From CAZEHS01 sp964649745 (GTDB taxonomy: Bacteria > Bacillota > Clostridia > Peptostreptococcales > Acidaminobacteraceae), in the NCBI GenBank assembly GCA_964649745.1, contig CAZYQI010000042.1, positions 1 through 24,728 of the forward strand: a stretch of 24,728 nt of DNA, read 5' to 3'. A program made the translations under genes and the position numbers. Positions 7,754 to 15,733 of this stretch are shown here, in pieces. Numbering within the stretch: position 1 is the stretch's first letter; each line of letters opens with the position of its first letter. The notes under the pieces are model-generated. The model made no database searches, was not told the origin of the DNA, and saw nothing but the letters and a program-made list of their open reading frames with translations.

Positions 7754-9519
7754 ATTCGGGAAAAATTGTTAAGGTTTCCGGGCCCCTGGTAGTGGCCGAA
7801 GGCTTGCAGGACGCAAATATGTTCGACGTGGTCCGGGTTGGAGACCGCGGACTGATCGGCGAAATAATCGAAATGCGTAAGGACCGGGCCTCCATCCAGG
7901 TGTATGAGGAGACGGCAGGCCTTGGCCCAGGGAGCCTGGTGGAGAGCACCGGAGCCCCCCTTTCCGTCGAGCTGGGACCCGGCATGATCGGCACCATCTA
8001 CGACGGGATCCAGCGTCCCTTGGAGGCCATACGGGCCGCTTACGGCAGCACCATTCCCAAGGGGGTATCCATTCCCGCTCTGGACCGTCAGCACCGCTGG
8101 CACTTTATCCCTGCGGCAGCGCCGGGGGACTCCCTGGTTTCCGGGGATATCCTGGGTCGGGTTCAGGAAACGCTTCCCGTTGAACACCGCATCCTGGTTC
8201 CTCAGGGCATCTGCGGCACCGTGGAAACCATTGCCGAAGGGGATTTCACCGTTCTGGACGCCATTTGCACCCTGCGGCTTGAAAATGGAGAAAGTCATCC
8301 CGTTACCATGCTTCAGAAATGGCCTGTGCGAAAGGGCCGCCCCTTCGTTAAAAAGCTTCCTCCTTCGGTACCCATGATGACCGGGCAGCGAATCATCGAT
8401 ACCCTCTTCCCCATCGCCAAAGGGGGCACCGCCGGCGTGCCGGGCCCCTTCGGAAGCGGCAAGACAGTGGTACAGCATCAGCTGGCCAAGTGGTCCGACG
8501 TGGATGTGGTCGTGTATATCGGCTGCGGCGAACGGGGCAATGAGATGACCGATGTTCTTCGGGAATTTCCGGAGCTTAAGGACCCTCGGACCGGCGAAAG
8601 CCTTATGACCCGCACCGTGATGATTGCCAACACATCGGACATGCCGGTGGCGGCCAGAGAAGCCTCGGTTTACACCGGAATCACCATCGCCGAGTATTTT
8701 CGGGACATGGGCTACGCGGTGGCTGTCATCGCCGACTCCACCTCCCGCTGGGCGGAAGCCCTCCGGGAAATGTCCGGCCGGCTGGAAGAGATGCCGGGGG
8801 ATGAAGGCTATCCCGCTTATCTGTCCTCCCGACTGGCTCAGTTCTACGAACGGTCCGGCCGGGTCATCTGTATGGGCAGCGACGGCAGAGAGGGATCCCT
8901 TACTGCGGTAGGCGCCGTATCCCCTCCCGGTGGTGACATCTCGGAGCCTGTGTCCCAGGCCACCCTTCGGATCGTAAAGGTTTTCTGGGGTCTCGACAGC
9001 TCCCTGGCCTACCGCCGCCATTTTCCCGCCATCAACTGGCTGACCAGCTATTCCCTGTACTGGGACCAGCTCACTCCCTGGTACGCAGCCAATGTACACA
9101 CGAATTTCCGTACGCAGCGGGATACCGCAATGAATTTGCTTCAGTCAGAATCCGAACTGGACGAAATTGTCCGGCTGGTGGGGATTGATGCCCTTTCACC
9201 GGAAGACCGGCTGACGCTTGAAACCGCCCGTATGCTCCGGGAGGACTTTCTTCAGCAGAACGCCTTCTCCGAAACCGATGCCTATTCTTCCTTTGACAAG
9301 CAGTATCGGCTTCTGAGTCTGATTCTTCTTTACAACGACCTGGGAAAGACCGCCCTTCAGCATGGGGCCGATATGGAGGCGCTCTTCGCCATCCCCGCCA
9401 GGGAACGGATCGGCCGGGCCAAGGACGTTTCAGATTATACAGGCACATACACCGACATTGCCGAAGCCCTGCGGGATGAAATATCCCGTTTGACAGCGGA
9501 AGGAGGCCAGTCCCTATGA
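7750..9519 (+). CDS. ntpA: V-type ATPase catalytic subunit A
   Basis: The 589-residue nucleotide-hydrolysing subunit. The order is a β-barrel (1-~70), the non-homologous insert typical of A subunits (~115-190), then the ATPase core. The P-loop is GPFGSGKTV (232-240) with Lys238, and the catalytic glutamate Glu261 lies in CGERGNEM, the same positions as in E. hirae. DSTSRWAEALREMSGRLEEMPGDEGYPAYLSSRL is the classic A-subunit signature. All catalytic residues are intact and the length is normal. An ATGA overlap links it to ntpB downstream. A long antisense open frame across this gene is a composition artefact. Confidence 0.98.
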   Translation: MNSGKIVKVSGPLVVAEGLQDANMFDVVRVGDRGLIGEIIEMRKDRASIQVYEETAGLGPGSLVESTGAPLSVELGPGMIGTIYDGIQRPLEAIRAAYGSTIPKGVSIPALDRQHRWHFIPAAAPGDSLVSGDILGRVQETLPVEHRILVPQGICGTVETIAEGDFTVLDAICTLRLENGESHPVTMLQKWPVRKGRPFVKKLPPSVPMMTGQRIIDTLFPIAKGGTAGVPGPFGSGKTVVQHQLAKWSDVDVVVYIGCGERGNEMTDVLREFPELKDPRTGESLMTRTVMIANTSDMPVAAREASVYTGITIAEYFRDMGYAVAVIADSTSRWAEALREMSGRLEEMPGDEGYPAYLSSRLAQFYERSGRVICMGSDGREGSLTAVGAVSPPGGDISEPVSQATLRIVKVFWGLDSSLAYRRHFPAINWLTSYSLYWDQLTPWYAANVHTNFRTQRDTAMNLLQSESELDEIVRLVGIDALSPEDRLTLETARMLREDFLQQNAFSETDAYSSFDKQYRLLSLILLYNDLGKTALQHGADMEALFAIPARERIGRAKDVSDYTGTYTDIAEALRDEISRLTAEGGQSL

Positions 9520-10907
9520 TACGTGAATACCGTACGATCGAGGAGGTTGCCGGTCCGCTGATGCTGGTGCGGCAGGTAGAAGGGGTCACCTACGGGGAAC
9601 TGGGCGAAATTGAGCTGCCCAGCGGCGAGCTTAGGCGCTGCAAGGTGTTGGAAATAAATGGTTCAAACGCGCTTGTTCAGCTGTTCGAGAGCTCTGCAGG
9701 CATCAACCTGGCCCAAAGCAAGGTTCGTTTCTGGGGGCGAAGCCTTGAGTTCGGTGTATCGACGGATATGCTGGGCCGGGTGTTCAGCGGCATGGGGCAG
9801 CCCATTGACGGAGGGCCGGAAATACTGGCAGTGGAGTACCGGGACATCAACGGCACCCCTATGAACCCCGCTGCCAGGGATTATCCCTCGGAATTCATTC
9901 AAACCGGTGTCTCCGCCATCGACGGCCTGAATACCCTTGTCCGTGGCCAAAAGCTTCCCATTTTCTCAGGCTCCGGTCTTCCTCACGCCCAGCTGGCCGC
10001 TCAGATTGCCCGTCAGGCCAGAGTTCTCGGCAGTGACGAGCGGTTTGCCGTGGTATTTGCTGCGGTTGGCATCACCTTCGAGGAGGCCGATTTCTTCATA
10101 TCCGACTTCAATCGCACCGGTGCCATCAACCGGGCAGCGCTCTTCATGAATCTTGCCAGCGATCCCGCCATCGAACGTATCGCCGCCCCCCGCATGGCTC
10201 TTACGGCAGCGGAATACCTGGCCTTCGACCAGGGCATGCATGTTCTCGTCATCGTGACAGACCTGACCAATTACGCTGAAGCCCTGCGGGAGGTGTCCGC
10301 CGCAAGGAAGGAAGTTCCCGGCCGCAGGGGTTACCCCGGTTACCTTTATACCGATCTTGCCACTATGTATGAACGGGCAGGCCGAAGACTGGACAGTACC
10401 GGGTCCATTACGCTGATTCCCATCCTTACCATGCCGGAGGATGACCTAACCCATCCCATCCCCGACCTCACCGGTTACATTACAGAGGGACAGATCCTGC
10501 TGTCCCGTGATCTGCACCGCAAGGGCACAGCTCCTCCCATCGACGTGCTCCCTTCCCTGTCGCGTCTTAAGGACAAGGGCATCGGTGCCGGGAAGACCCG
10601 GGAGGATCATGCCGGGACCATGAACCAGCTTTTTGCGGCTTACGCCCGTGGAAAGGAAGCAAAGGAGCTGATGACCATTCTGGGGGAGGCCGCCCTCACC
10701 TCTACGGACCTCCTCTACGCCTCCTTCTCTGAGGCCTTTGAGAAACAGTATGTTTCTCAGGGGTATTCAACAGACCGTTCTATTGAAGAAACGCTTAATC
10801 TCGGCTGGCAGCTGCTGAAAATACTCCCGAAATCCGAGCTTAAACGTATAAAACCCGACTATGTGGACCGATATTACCCCACGGATACCGATTCATCCGA
10901 TACCTGA
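9516..10907 (+). CDS. ntpB: V-type ATPase regulatory subunit B
   Basis: A 463-residue non-catalytic partner of subunit A. Where A has a P-loop, this protein has SGSGLPHAQLAAQIARQA (from 151), the degenerate version that defines B subunits. The arginine finger that reaches into the A active site is visible as Arg350 in LPSLSRLKDKGIGAGKTREDH, the E. hirae position. PGRRGYPGYLYTDLATMYERAGR is another family signature. AGGAGG lies about 9 bases before an ATG that overlaps the ntpA stop by four bases. Stoichiometric A3B3 assembly fits this tight coupling. Confidence 0.98.
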   Translation: MIREYRTIEEVAGPLMLVRQVEGVTYGELGEIELPSGELRRCKVLEINGSNALVQLFESSAGINLAQSKVRFWGRSLEFGVSTDMLGRVFSGMGQPIDGGPEILAVEYRDINGTPMNPAARDYPSEFIQTGVSAIDGLNTLVRGQKLPIFSGSGLPHAQLAAQIARQARVLGSDERFAVVFAAVGITFEEADFFISDFNRTGAINRAALFMNLASDPAIERIAAPRMALTAAEYLAFDQGMHVLVIVTDLTNYAEALREVSAARKEVPGRRGYPGYLYTDLATMYERAGRRLDSTGSITLIPILTMPEDDLTHPIPDLTGYITEGQILLSRDLHRKGTAPPIDVLPSLSRLKDKGIGAGKTREDHAGTMNQLFAAYARGKEAKELMTILGEAALTSTDLLYASFSEAFEKQYVSQGYSTDRSIEETLNLGWQLLKILPKSELKRIKPDYVDRYYPTDTDSSDT

Positions 10908-10955
10908 CCGCTCCGATTTTACCGTCCTTTCTGCTGATCCTTATGGAGGCCTGCC

Positions 10956-11600
10956 ATGGCGATGCTTCACGTTAATCCCACCCGAATGGAGCTTACACGG
11001 CTTAAACGAAAACTGAAAACTGCCCGGCGGGGCCATCATCTGCTGAAGGACAAGCGGGATGAGCTGATGAAGCAGTTCATGGATCAGATGCACCAGAATC
11101 GGCGTCTGCGCATCCATGTGGAGGCTGCCGTATCGGAGTCCTATGCTTCCCTGCGGTTTGCTGCCGGTTCCATGGGGCCGCAGCTTGTGGAACAGGCCCT
11201 GATGGCGCCCCGACAGGAGCTGTCCCTTACAGCCACCCTCCGCAACGTGATGTCCGTCAAGGTGCCGCTATACAGCGCAGTTACCCGAAGCAGTGATCCC
11301 GGTGACAATCACCCCTATGGATTCCTGACAACCTCCGGGGATTTGGATGACGGGATCCGTATCCTGGCGGGAATACTGCCGGAGCTCCTCAAGCTGGCAG
11401 AGGTGGAGAAATCGACTCAGCTGATGGCCTTGGAAATAGAACGGACCCGACGTCGGGTCAACGCTCTGGAGTATGTGGTAATCCCCCAGTTGAGTGAAAC
11501 CATCCGCTCCATCGCCATGAAGCTGGATGAGAATGAGCGGGGCAATATCATTCGCCTGATGAAGATCAAGGATATCCTGTTGGAACAGGGCTCAAAATAA
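10956..11600 (+). CDS. ntpD: V-type ATPase subunit D (rotor shaft)
   Basis: A 214-residue protein that forms the antiparallel coiled-coil axle turning inside A3B3. The N-terminal MLHVNPTRMELTRLKRKLK and the C-terminal RTRRRVNALEYVVIPQLSETI are the two family-defining helices. GGAGG precedes the ATG. It is separated from ntpB by 48 bases with no evident regulatory structure and is the last gene of the operon. The optional E. hirae genes ntpH and ntpJ are absent. Confidence 0.96.
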   Translation: MAMLHVNPTRMELTRLKRKLKTARRGHHLLKDKRDELMKQFMDQMHQNRRLRIHVEAAVSESYASLRFAAGSMGPQLVEQALMAPRQELSLTATLRNVMSVKVPLYSAVTRSSDPGDNHPYGFLTTSGDLDDGIRILAGILPELLKLAEVEKSTQLMALEIERTRRRVNALEYVVIPQLSETIRSIAMKLDENERGNIIRLMKIKDILLEQGSK

Positions 11601-11610
11601 ACCCTCTAAT

Positions 11611-11852
11611 GCAATAAAGCGTCTGACTGATGAAAAAGACTACCTCGAAGAAAAATCCTCTGTGCGGAGCAACCTAACGGAGGTTGGCAAGAAAATAGAA
11701 CAAGGGCTGTAGCCGTTAGAAATTCACTGTTTAAGCGAAGCGAGTTTGAATTTCTGCGGAAGACCTGTTCGTTATTTTCTCCAACCGGGAGTTCAAAGTT
11801 GCGTAGCACAGAGGGTTTTTCTTCAAACTGACGCTTTAATTCAATAAAGCGT
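11611..11852. repeat. Large imperfect palindrome flanked by an 11-base direct repeat (MITE-like)
   Basis: Between ntpD and the next gene, AAAGCGTC (11616-11623) pairs with GACGCTTT (11830-11837). A 19-base block at 11647-11665 pairs with 11806-11824 with one G-U-type mismatch. GGTTGG (11682-11687) pairs with CCAACC (11781-11786), AGAAAATA (11690-11697) with TATTTTCT (11773-11780), and AGAAATTCA (11718-11726) with TGAATTTCT (11747-11755). The exact 11-mer CAATAAAGCGT occurs at 11612 and again at 11842. No protein is encoded. A miniature inverted-repeat element or a long processed RNA hairpin is likely. Confidence 0.7.
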
Positions 11853-11914
11853 ATTTATATGCATGCCGCCAGATAGTATACTGGTAACAAATACACAGAA
11901 AGGCGGAATGCGCA

Positions 11915-12367
11915 TTGAATCAGGCAACAGTCCAGCACCCCGGCAACTACTTCAGCCTGGAATTCTTCAACCCGCAAATCGTTCTGATTACTCTGAAAAA
12001 GAGCACTGCCGGCTTCACACACACCTATATCAGCCACCTGGAGAATCTGCTTCGGGAACATCTGGCGGAAGGCTCTGATTACTGTCTGGTTTTCCATTAT
12101 GCCTCCCGGTATAATGACTCCTTTGCCCCTGAGGATATTGATCAGATTGCGGTACGGATGAAGGAACTGAGCAGGCATTACACATGTCGGACCATGCATT
12201 TCGTCATGAACGAGGGGCTTTCCTTCCATATCAACAGGGGCATCGCGGAACCCCACTGTACCCACGGCGTCTTCAGATCGGCATCCATCAGCGATGCCAT
12301 CGGCCAGATTGAACAGGATTTGGAAACGGAGATTATCTTCGACAGCCTCCCTCTATCCTGCTGCTGA
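11915..12367 (+). CDS. Uncharacterised 150-residue protein, possibly SpoIIAA/STAS-like
   Basis: Not recognised with certainty. The start is a TTG at 11915, with AAAGGCGG 8 bases before it and a promoter-like TATAAT relative (TAGTATACT) around 11873-11881. The predicted pattern alternates strand and helix: IVLITLKK, HTYISHLENLLREHL, YCLVFHYAS, PEDIDQIAVRMKELS, RTMHFVMNE, then SISDAIGQIEQDLE. This resembles the α/β order of SpoIIAA-like or STAS-fold proteins, whose last helix often follows an F-x-S-x-x-x-A segment. No membrane segment or signal peptide is seen. It is a monocistronic unit with its own terminator, so context gives no function. Confidence 0.6.
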   Translation: MNQATVQHPGNYFSLEFFNPQIVLITLKKSTAGFTHTYISHLENLLREHLAEGSDYCLVFHYASRYNDSFAPEDIDQIAVRMKELSRHYTCRTMHFVMNEGLSFHINRGIAEPHCTHGVFRSASISDAIGQIEQDLETEIIFDSLPLSCC

Positions 12368-12381
12368 TTGATCCTGTAACG

Positions 12382-12427
12382 AAACCCGTTCCTCTGCTCA
12401 AAATGCAGCAGTGAGCGGGTTTTTATC
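12382..12427 (+). terminator. Intrinsic terminator after the 150-residue protein
   Basis: AAACCCG (12382-12388) pairs with CGGGTTT (12416-12422), the loop region pairs further (CTGCT with the AGCAG portion), and a T-rich tail follows. Confidence 0.8.
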
Positions 12428-12485
12428 ATTTTCAGACTAAATTGCACCAAAGCTCTTATATATAGGTACACTTTTGTCAGGAATT

Positions 12486-12506
12486 GTTATAAGATACCAT
12501 TATAAC
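12486..12506. promoter_or_regulatory. Inverted repeat, candidate operator upstream of the acyltransferase
   Basis: GTTATAA, a 7-base spacer, and TTATAAC form a perfect inverted repeat 33 bases before the start of the MBOAT gene. TTGTCA at about 12474 could be a -35 box, but no -10 with standard spacing is clear. It may be a repressor site overlapping the promoter. Confidence 0.35.
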
Positions 12507-12538
12507 ACCCTCATAATACTTAGCCTTCGGAGATAAAT

Positions 12539-13984
12539 ATGCTCTTTAACACAATGGAGTTCTTTTGGTTCTTTTTATTTGTCACACCGCTCTATTTTCT
12601 GTTGCCGCACCGTGTCCGCTGGTTCTTCCTTCTGGCTGTCAGTTATTTTTTTTACATGAGCTGGAACGTAAAATACGGTGTTCTGATTCTTCTTTCCACT
12701 GCAATTAATTACATTTCTGCCATATGCATACACCGGGCGCGAACACCCAAGAGCCGCAGGCTGGCGCTTTTCTTAGGACTGGGCGGAAGCCTGGGGATGC
12801 TTTTTCTGTTCAAATACTACAATTTTGCGGTGGAGACCTTCAACAGCATCGGCCATTGGCTGGGAAACGGGCCTGTGCTGCCCTATCACAGCCTTTTGCT
12901 TCCGGTGGGCATTTCTTTCTTCACCTTCCAGACACTGAGTTACACCTTGGACGTCTATATGGGCAAACGGGAACCGGAGTATCATTTCGGTATTTTTGCC
13001 TTGTACGTATCGTTTTTCCCTCAGCTTGTAGCCGGCCCCATTGAGCGCTCCACCCGGCTGATGCCTCAGTTCCATGAAGTGAAGCGCTTCCGGTGGAATA
13101 ACCTGTGGCCAGGACTTCAGTTGATCATGACCGGCTTGATCAAAAAAGTAGTCATCGCAGACCGCCTGGCCGTTGCGGTAAACACCGTCTACGGCGACAT
13201 ACCCGGTCATACGGGCTTGGAACTGGTCCTTGCCACGGTCTTTTTTGCCTTCCAGATTTATTGCGATTTCTCGGGATACTCCGATATCGCCATTGGAACA
13301 GCGCGGATATTGGACTTTGATCTGATGAAGAATTTCGATCGTCCTTATCTTTCGCGATCCGTGGGGGAATTCTGGCGACGGTGGCATATATCCCTCTCAA
13401 CATGGTTTAAAGACTATCTGTATATTCCTCTGGGGGGGAGCAAGGGCGGCGAAGCCCGTACGGCTTTAAACCTGCTTATTGTTTTCATTATCAGCGGGGT
13501 GTGGCACGGGGCCTCCTTCACCTTTATCATCTGGGGGATGCTCAATGGCCTTTATCTGGTTGTGGAACGCTATTGGCTGGAGGGAGCATATAGGCGACTG
13601 GATGCGTTGTATCCTGGTAATCCGGTGATTGCGGGATTCCGTATCTGCTTTACTTTTACGTTGATCTGCTTTAGCTGGATTTTTTTCAGAGCCCCCACCC
13701 TTCCGGATGCCTTCCAAGTCATATCCCGTATTTTTTCAGGCTCCTCTGTTTTTCGAGCGGAGTCTTTGGGACTCTCCGCCATTGACCTCCCCGTTGCCGT
13801 GTTCGGCATCTTAACCCTTATGGTCATTGAAGCCTGCCGCCATTTCATACCACAGGCAGTACCCCCCCGGCCAACGCCCTTCATACTGAGACTATCCCTG
13901 TTCTATACCATGTTTTTTATCCTGATCCTGATGGGAGTGTATGGTCATCATGAAGCCAGTCAATTTATCTATTATGCTTTCTAG
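12539..13984 (+). CDS. MBOAT family membrane O-acyltransferase (AlgI/DltB-like)
   Basis: A 481-residue integral membrane protein that should carry acyl groups, often acetyl, across the membrane for transfer to an extracellular polymer. Family landmarks are FFPQLVAGPIER, the long signature FWRRWHISLSTWFKDYLYIPLGG, and the invariant histidine His323 in SGVWHGASFTFIIWG. About ten to twelve membrane helices are expected. GGAG lies 6 bases before the ATG. Its 3' end overlaps the following SGNH-type gene by 44 bases, the usual pairing of MBOAT acyltransferases with a DltD/AlgJ/PatB-like periplasmic or exterior partner. There is no dltA or dltC nearby, so D-alanylation is unlikely. O-acetylation of a surface glycan or wall polymer is the better guess, but the substrate is not shown. 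Confidence 0.92.
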   Translation: MLFNTMEFFWFFLFVTPLYFLLPHRVRWFFLLAVSYFFYMSWNVKYGVLILLSTAINYISAICIHRARTPKSRRLALFLGLGGSLGMLFLFKYYNFAVETFNSIGHWLGNGPVLPYHSLLLPVGISFFTFQTLSYTLDVYMGKREPEYHFGIFALYVSFFPQLVAGPIERSTRLMPQFHEVKRFRWNNLWPGLQLIMTGLIKKVVIADRLAVAVNTVYGDIPGHTGLELVLATVFFAFQIYCDFSGYSDIAIGTARILDFDLMKNFDRPYLSRSVGEFWRRWHISLSTWFKDYLYIPLGGSKGGEARTALNLLIVFIISGVWHGASFTFIIWGMLNGLYLVVERYWLEGAYRRLDALYPGNPVIAGFRICFTFTLICFSWIFFRAPTLPDAFQVISRIFSGSSVFRAESLGLSAIDLPVAVFGILTLMVIEACRHFIPQAVPPRPTPFILRLSLFYTMFFILILMGVYGHHEASQFIYYAF

Positions 13985-15464
13985 AGCTTTCAAGATTATC
14001 GTTTCCTGCGTAGGGCTGGTGGCGCTTTTAAGCTGGTCCTCCGTTTACTTTGCAAATCGGGCTGTCATAACCGGCGTAACGGATGAATTCTATCGCTTTG
14101 CCGCCAAAAATCCCGTGGATGTTCTGATTGTCGGCAATTCTCACAGTCAGTGTGACATCAACACCCTGATGCTGTCCAACCGGCTGAACGCCTCGGTTTA
14201 CACCCTGGCAGGACCTGCTCAAACCTTGGGCCTTACCCGCTATGCCCTTGAGGATGCACTTCATTTTGCAAAACCGCGGGTTGTACTGATCGACTCTTTC
14301 TTCCTCGGCCAGCCTGAAATTATTCCGGGCCGTGAGCAGTTTGCGTATGAGCAGATCAGTGCCATGAGATCTCTGGATGTTCGGGCCGCCTGTGTTCATG
14401 ATCTGCTTCCCGAGGTGCAGTACTTTGAAGCAGCCTTCCCCGTGATCGGCAACCATGGGAGTTGGAAGAATCCCGATACCATTCATCGGAATCTGCTTTA
14501 TCAGTACGACGGAGCAACCCTGGACAGAAACCGATATTACAACGGCTTTACCCCGCAATCCTCACTGATGACGCCCGCCACCTATGCAAAGCTTCAGTTG
14601 GTTGAACATGAAAAGCTACCTCCCGTCCCCCAGCGGTCCTGGGACTATGTAAGCGATATGATTGCCCTTTGCCGGGCATCCGGAGCAGAGCCTGTATTTA
14701 TCCAGCTCCCCCTGCTTGATGCATACAACAGAAACTCCGGTTACGACCCTTGGGCCTCCAACGTGGCAAAAAAACTGGATTCCATGGGGGTAACCTTTCT
14801 GGACTTCAACCGCACCGATACCCGTCACCGCCTGGACTTACAGCCTCAGGATTTTATGGACGAGCTTACGGACATCGGCAATAACCACCTCAATATCAAT
14901 GGAGCCAACAAGCTTACCGCTGTTCTGGCCGAAGCAATGAACACACGGTTTAAAGACCTGCTCCGCACCGGCTCCGGTCCTGTAATCAACACGCCGCAGC
15001 AGCTGATTCGTCTCCTTGAGGGAGTTCAACCGGAGGATATTGTTGTCGTATCTGTCAACGACGATGCATCCGTTGGCTGGCTGCCTGCCGAAACAGCGCT
15101 CCTTCGCCGTTTCGGCCTGAAAATGCTTCCGGAGGGCTTCTGGGGAAACAGCTATGTGGCTCTTTTTACCGGAAACGGCACCGTTCTTCTGGAAAAGAGA
15201 AGCCCCTACCGGATTGATGTTGTGCTGGAAAAGGGACAATTGTTAAATGGCATCACACTCCCCGAAACCTTCCATCTGATCAGCGCAGGGGTCCAATCCG
15301 GGCTTCCGAAAGCCCAGATTCTGATTGACGGGTTCGACTATTCCTTCAATTACCGAGGCCTTAACATCGCAGTGTTCAATTCCAAAGAAAATCGGGTACG
15401 GGCAGTCGAACAGTTTGATCTCTATGAACGGAGTCTTATTCTGGAAGCTCTTCTGAAACCTTAA
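13941..15464 (+). CDS. SGNH-type partner of the acyltransferase with a C-terminal ILEI/FAM3-like domain
   Basis: A 507-residue protein. Residues ~10-35 form one N-terminal membrane anchor, so the rest should be outside the cell. The block I motif VGNSHSQCD (nucleophile Ser67) and the later NNHLNINGA (His316) mark an SGNH hydrolase/transferase fold like DltD and AlgJ. The acidic partner is not in the usual D-x-x-H spacing; Asp311 is the nearest. After ~345, PQQLIRLLEGV, IVVVSVNDDAS and NSYVALFTGNG match the second half of ILEI/FAM3 domains. FHLISAG, ILIDG, YRGLNIAVFN and QFDLY (~443-495) match the first half, so the halves are reversed. The start is ATG 13941 or 13950, since GGGAG (13933-13937) suits neither perfectly. 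The role is probably acyl transfer onto an exported polymer. Confidence 0.75.
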   Translation: MVIMKPVNLSIMLSRAFKIIVSCVGLVALLSWSSVYFANRAVITGVTDEFYRFAAKNPVDVLIVGNSHSQCDINTLMLSNRLNASVYTLAGPAQTLGLTRYALEDALHFAKPRVVLIDSFFLGQPEIIPGREQFAYEQISAMRSLDVRAACVHDLLPEVQYFEAAFPVIGNHGSWKNPDTIHRNLLYQYDGATLDRNRYYNGFTPQSSLMTPATYAKLQLVEHEKLPPVPQRSWDYVSDMIALCRASGAEPVFIQLPLLDAYNRNSGYDPWASNVAKKLDSMGVTFLDFNRTDTRHRLDLQPQDFMDELTDIGNNHLNINGANKLTAVLAEAMNTRFKDLLRTGSGPVINTPQQLIRLLEGVQPEDIVVVSVNDDASVGWLPAETALLRRFGLKMLPEGFWGNSYVALFTGNGTVLLEKRSPYRIDVVLEKGQLLNGITLPETFHLISAGVQSGLPKAQILIDGFDYSFNYRGLNIAVFNSKENRVRAVEQFDLYERSLILEALLKP

Positions 15465-15518
15465 CCCAGCCATCGGATGGAAGGGTTCATTTCGTTTTTC
15501 AGGTAACCTGAATAAATA

Positions 15519-15544
15519 ATCTGTGAAAATCCGTGTAATCCGTG
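15519..15544 (+). repeat. Three tandem ATCYGTG units in the gap
   Basis: ATCTGTG, ATCCGTG and ATCCGTG start at 15519, 15529 and 15538, a 9-10 base period. Just before, TTCAGGTAACCTGAA (about 15498-15512) is a perfect 7-bp palindrome around one base. Together they occupy the space after the SGNH gene, and neither has a T tail good enough to call a terminator. Confidence 0.45.
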
Positions 15545-15623
15545 GCTAAGGGTATTTTGACATGATTCCCGGACTTTTAAGACCTTCTTTTAAATATTCG
15601 GCGGGGGTATTTTTGTATATTAC

Positions 15624-15640
15624 AGAACCTTTACGGTTCT
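15624..15640. promoter_or_regulatory. Inverted repeat before the wall hydrolase gene
   Basis: AGAACC, TTTAC, GGTTCT is a perfect 6-bp inverted repeat about 95 bases upstream of the start codon, next to AT-rich TTTTTGTATATTA that could hold a promoter. It could be an operator or a leader hairpin. The remaining bases 15641-15733 look like an untranslated leader. Confidence 0.3.
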
Positions 15641-15733
15641 ATGATAAATCCCTTAAGAGTGACCTCCAAGGGACCGTTGTCGTGTAAAATGGAATTGAGT
15701 TTCCAAATCCATTTTCTCAATAAGGAGCCCTCC

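Noticed and set aside
7489..9099. 536-codon open frame antisense to ntpG and ntpA
   Set aside because: Fully covered by two genes with intact catalytic motifs. The long antisense frame reflects GC-rich third codon positions.
12539..15464. dlt operon (teichoic acid D-alanylation)
   Set aside because: No dltA or dltC is present and the second protein has an extra ILEI-like tail, so a general MBOAT/SGNH acylation pair is the safer call.
15624..15640. LexA/SOS box
   Set aside because: The half-sites GAAC and GTTC are separated by 7 bases rather than the 4 of the Firmicute SOS box.
15641..15733. N-terminal extension of the wall hydrolase
   Set aside because: Starting at 15641 would put 31 unrelated residues before a normal signal peptide. 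The AAGGAG-ATG at 15734 is far better.
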